From Sphingopyxis flava (GTDB taxonomy: Bacteria > Pseudomonadota > Alphaproteobacteria > Sphingomonadales > Sphingomonadaceae), in the NCBI RefSeq assembly GCF_900168005.1, contig NZ_FUYP01000005.1:161534-225533 (forward strand): DNA of 64,000 nt, read 5' to 3'. Position numbers and translations under genes: made by a program. Shown piece after piece: positions 63,732 through 64,000 of the stretch. A model generated the notes under the pieces. It made no database searches and was not told the origin of the DNA. It saw nothing but the letters and a program-made list of their open reading frames with translations. The stretch's first letter is position 1. Each line of letters begins with the position of its first letter.

Positions 63732-64000
63732 ATGTCCTGGTTTGCCGCGGCGTTTGATGATCTTCGCGATCCGCGAACGGGCAACGCGCGGCGTCACGAT
63801 CTGCTGGAAGTGCTGACGATGGCGCTGACGGCGTCGATCTGCGGGGCGGAGAGTTGTTCGGATTTTGCGGATTTCGCGGTGGATCGCGAGGATCTGTTCC
63901 GGGAGTTTCTGCGCCTTGAGAATGGGGTTCCCAGCCATGACACCTTCTCCCGGATTTTCCGGCTGCTGGATCCGGCAGCCTTTGCACGCTGCTTCGAGCA
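63732..64000 (+). mobile_element. ISAs1-family transposase, 3' end outside window
   Basis: The first 89 codons read MSWFAAAFDDLRDPRTGNAR, then LLEVLTMALTASICGAESCSDFADF, and LENGVPSHDTFSRIFRLLDP, the N-terminus of ISAs1-family DDE transposases. GGAGGATATCC gives a strong ribosome site. The frame is open at the window end. The left inverted repeat should lie between 63609 and 63731, but I could not mark it, because the right end is outside the window. Confidence 0.85.

Noticed and set aside
1..64000. CRISPR arrays, prophage, rRNA operons, integrons
   Set aside because: No regularly spaced direct repeats, phage structural genes, rRNA sequence or integrase could be seen.

Overview
The window looks like a chromosomal segment of an alphaproteobacterium of the order Sphingomonadales, probably Sphingopyxis-like. 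That assignment rests on GC-rich codon use, a sphingomonad-style TonB receptor, the DUF1489/DUF1491/DUF6489 family genes and the gene order around hemE. It is an inference from family resemblance, not a database result. About 75 protein genes, one tRNA and several regulatory or replication sites can be supported.

Layout. 1-582: end of a Pha/Mrp cation antiporter operon (phaF, phaG). 583-2440: gene-poor accessory stretch with an ECF sigma factor remnant, a parDE toxin-antitoxin pair with a 19-bp palindromic operator, and a frameshifted remnant beside tRNA-Arg(CCG). 2639-7631: YeiH-type transporter, zinc-ribbon protein, then ftsE-ftsX-ydcF-plsC. 7711-11959: hisC-tyrA facing metX-GNAT-metW. 11972-17548: TetR regulator, TonB-dependent receptor, and a glutarate module (gcdH plus class III CoA-transferase). 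17591-20150: hemC-hemD-mic60. 20248-26418: tsaD-gpsA, a polysaccharide flippase, adenosine kinase, EI24 protein and small lipoprotein. 26451-31717: queG, an ABC exporter, a CYP153-type P450 and msrB. 31698-35470: flavoprotein-gtrA-GT-C glycosyltransferase operon.

The right half is the replication and segregation neighbourhood. mnmE-mnmG-rsmG-parA-parB (35576-41413) holds a perfect parS site and a one-mismatch parS. It is followed by rho-ABM-terC, hemE-hemJ and, between hemE and ppsR, a probable chromosomal origin with three DnaA boxes and four clustered GANTC sites. The ppsR-maf-aroE-coaE-dnaQ series on the other side matches the conserved origin flank of Caulobacter and its relatives. Further right come hpf-ptsN, a SleB-type hydrolase, a lipoprotein-M14 peptidase-GNAT operon, an hsp20 gene with a candidate RpoH promoter and ROSE RNA thermometer, gpmA, a DUF3857 protein, dapD and a HAD phosphatase, a deoxyinosine glycosylase, and the start of an ISAs1-family transposase cut by the window edge.

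The most interesting points are the oriC/parS layout, the ROSE element with a matching UCGCU anti-Shine-Dalgarno motif, an mnmE whose conserved N-terminus lies upstream of every ATG/GTG/TTG start and may use a CTG overlapping the preceding stop, the bacterial Mic60 gene in the heme operon, and the uncharacterised flavoprotein-GtrA-GT-C operon. I saw no CRISPR array, prophage or rRNA operon.
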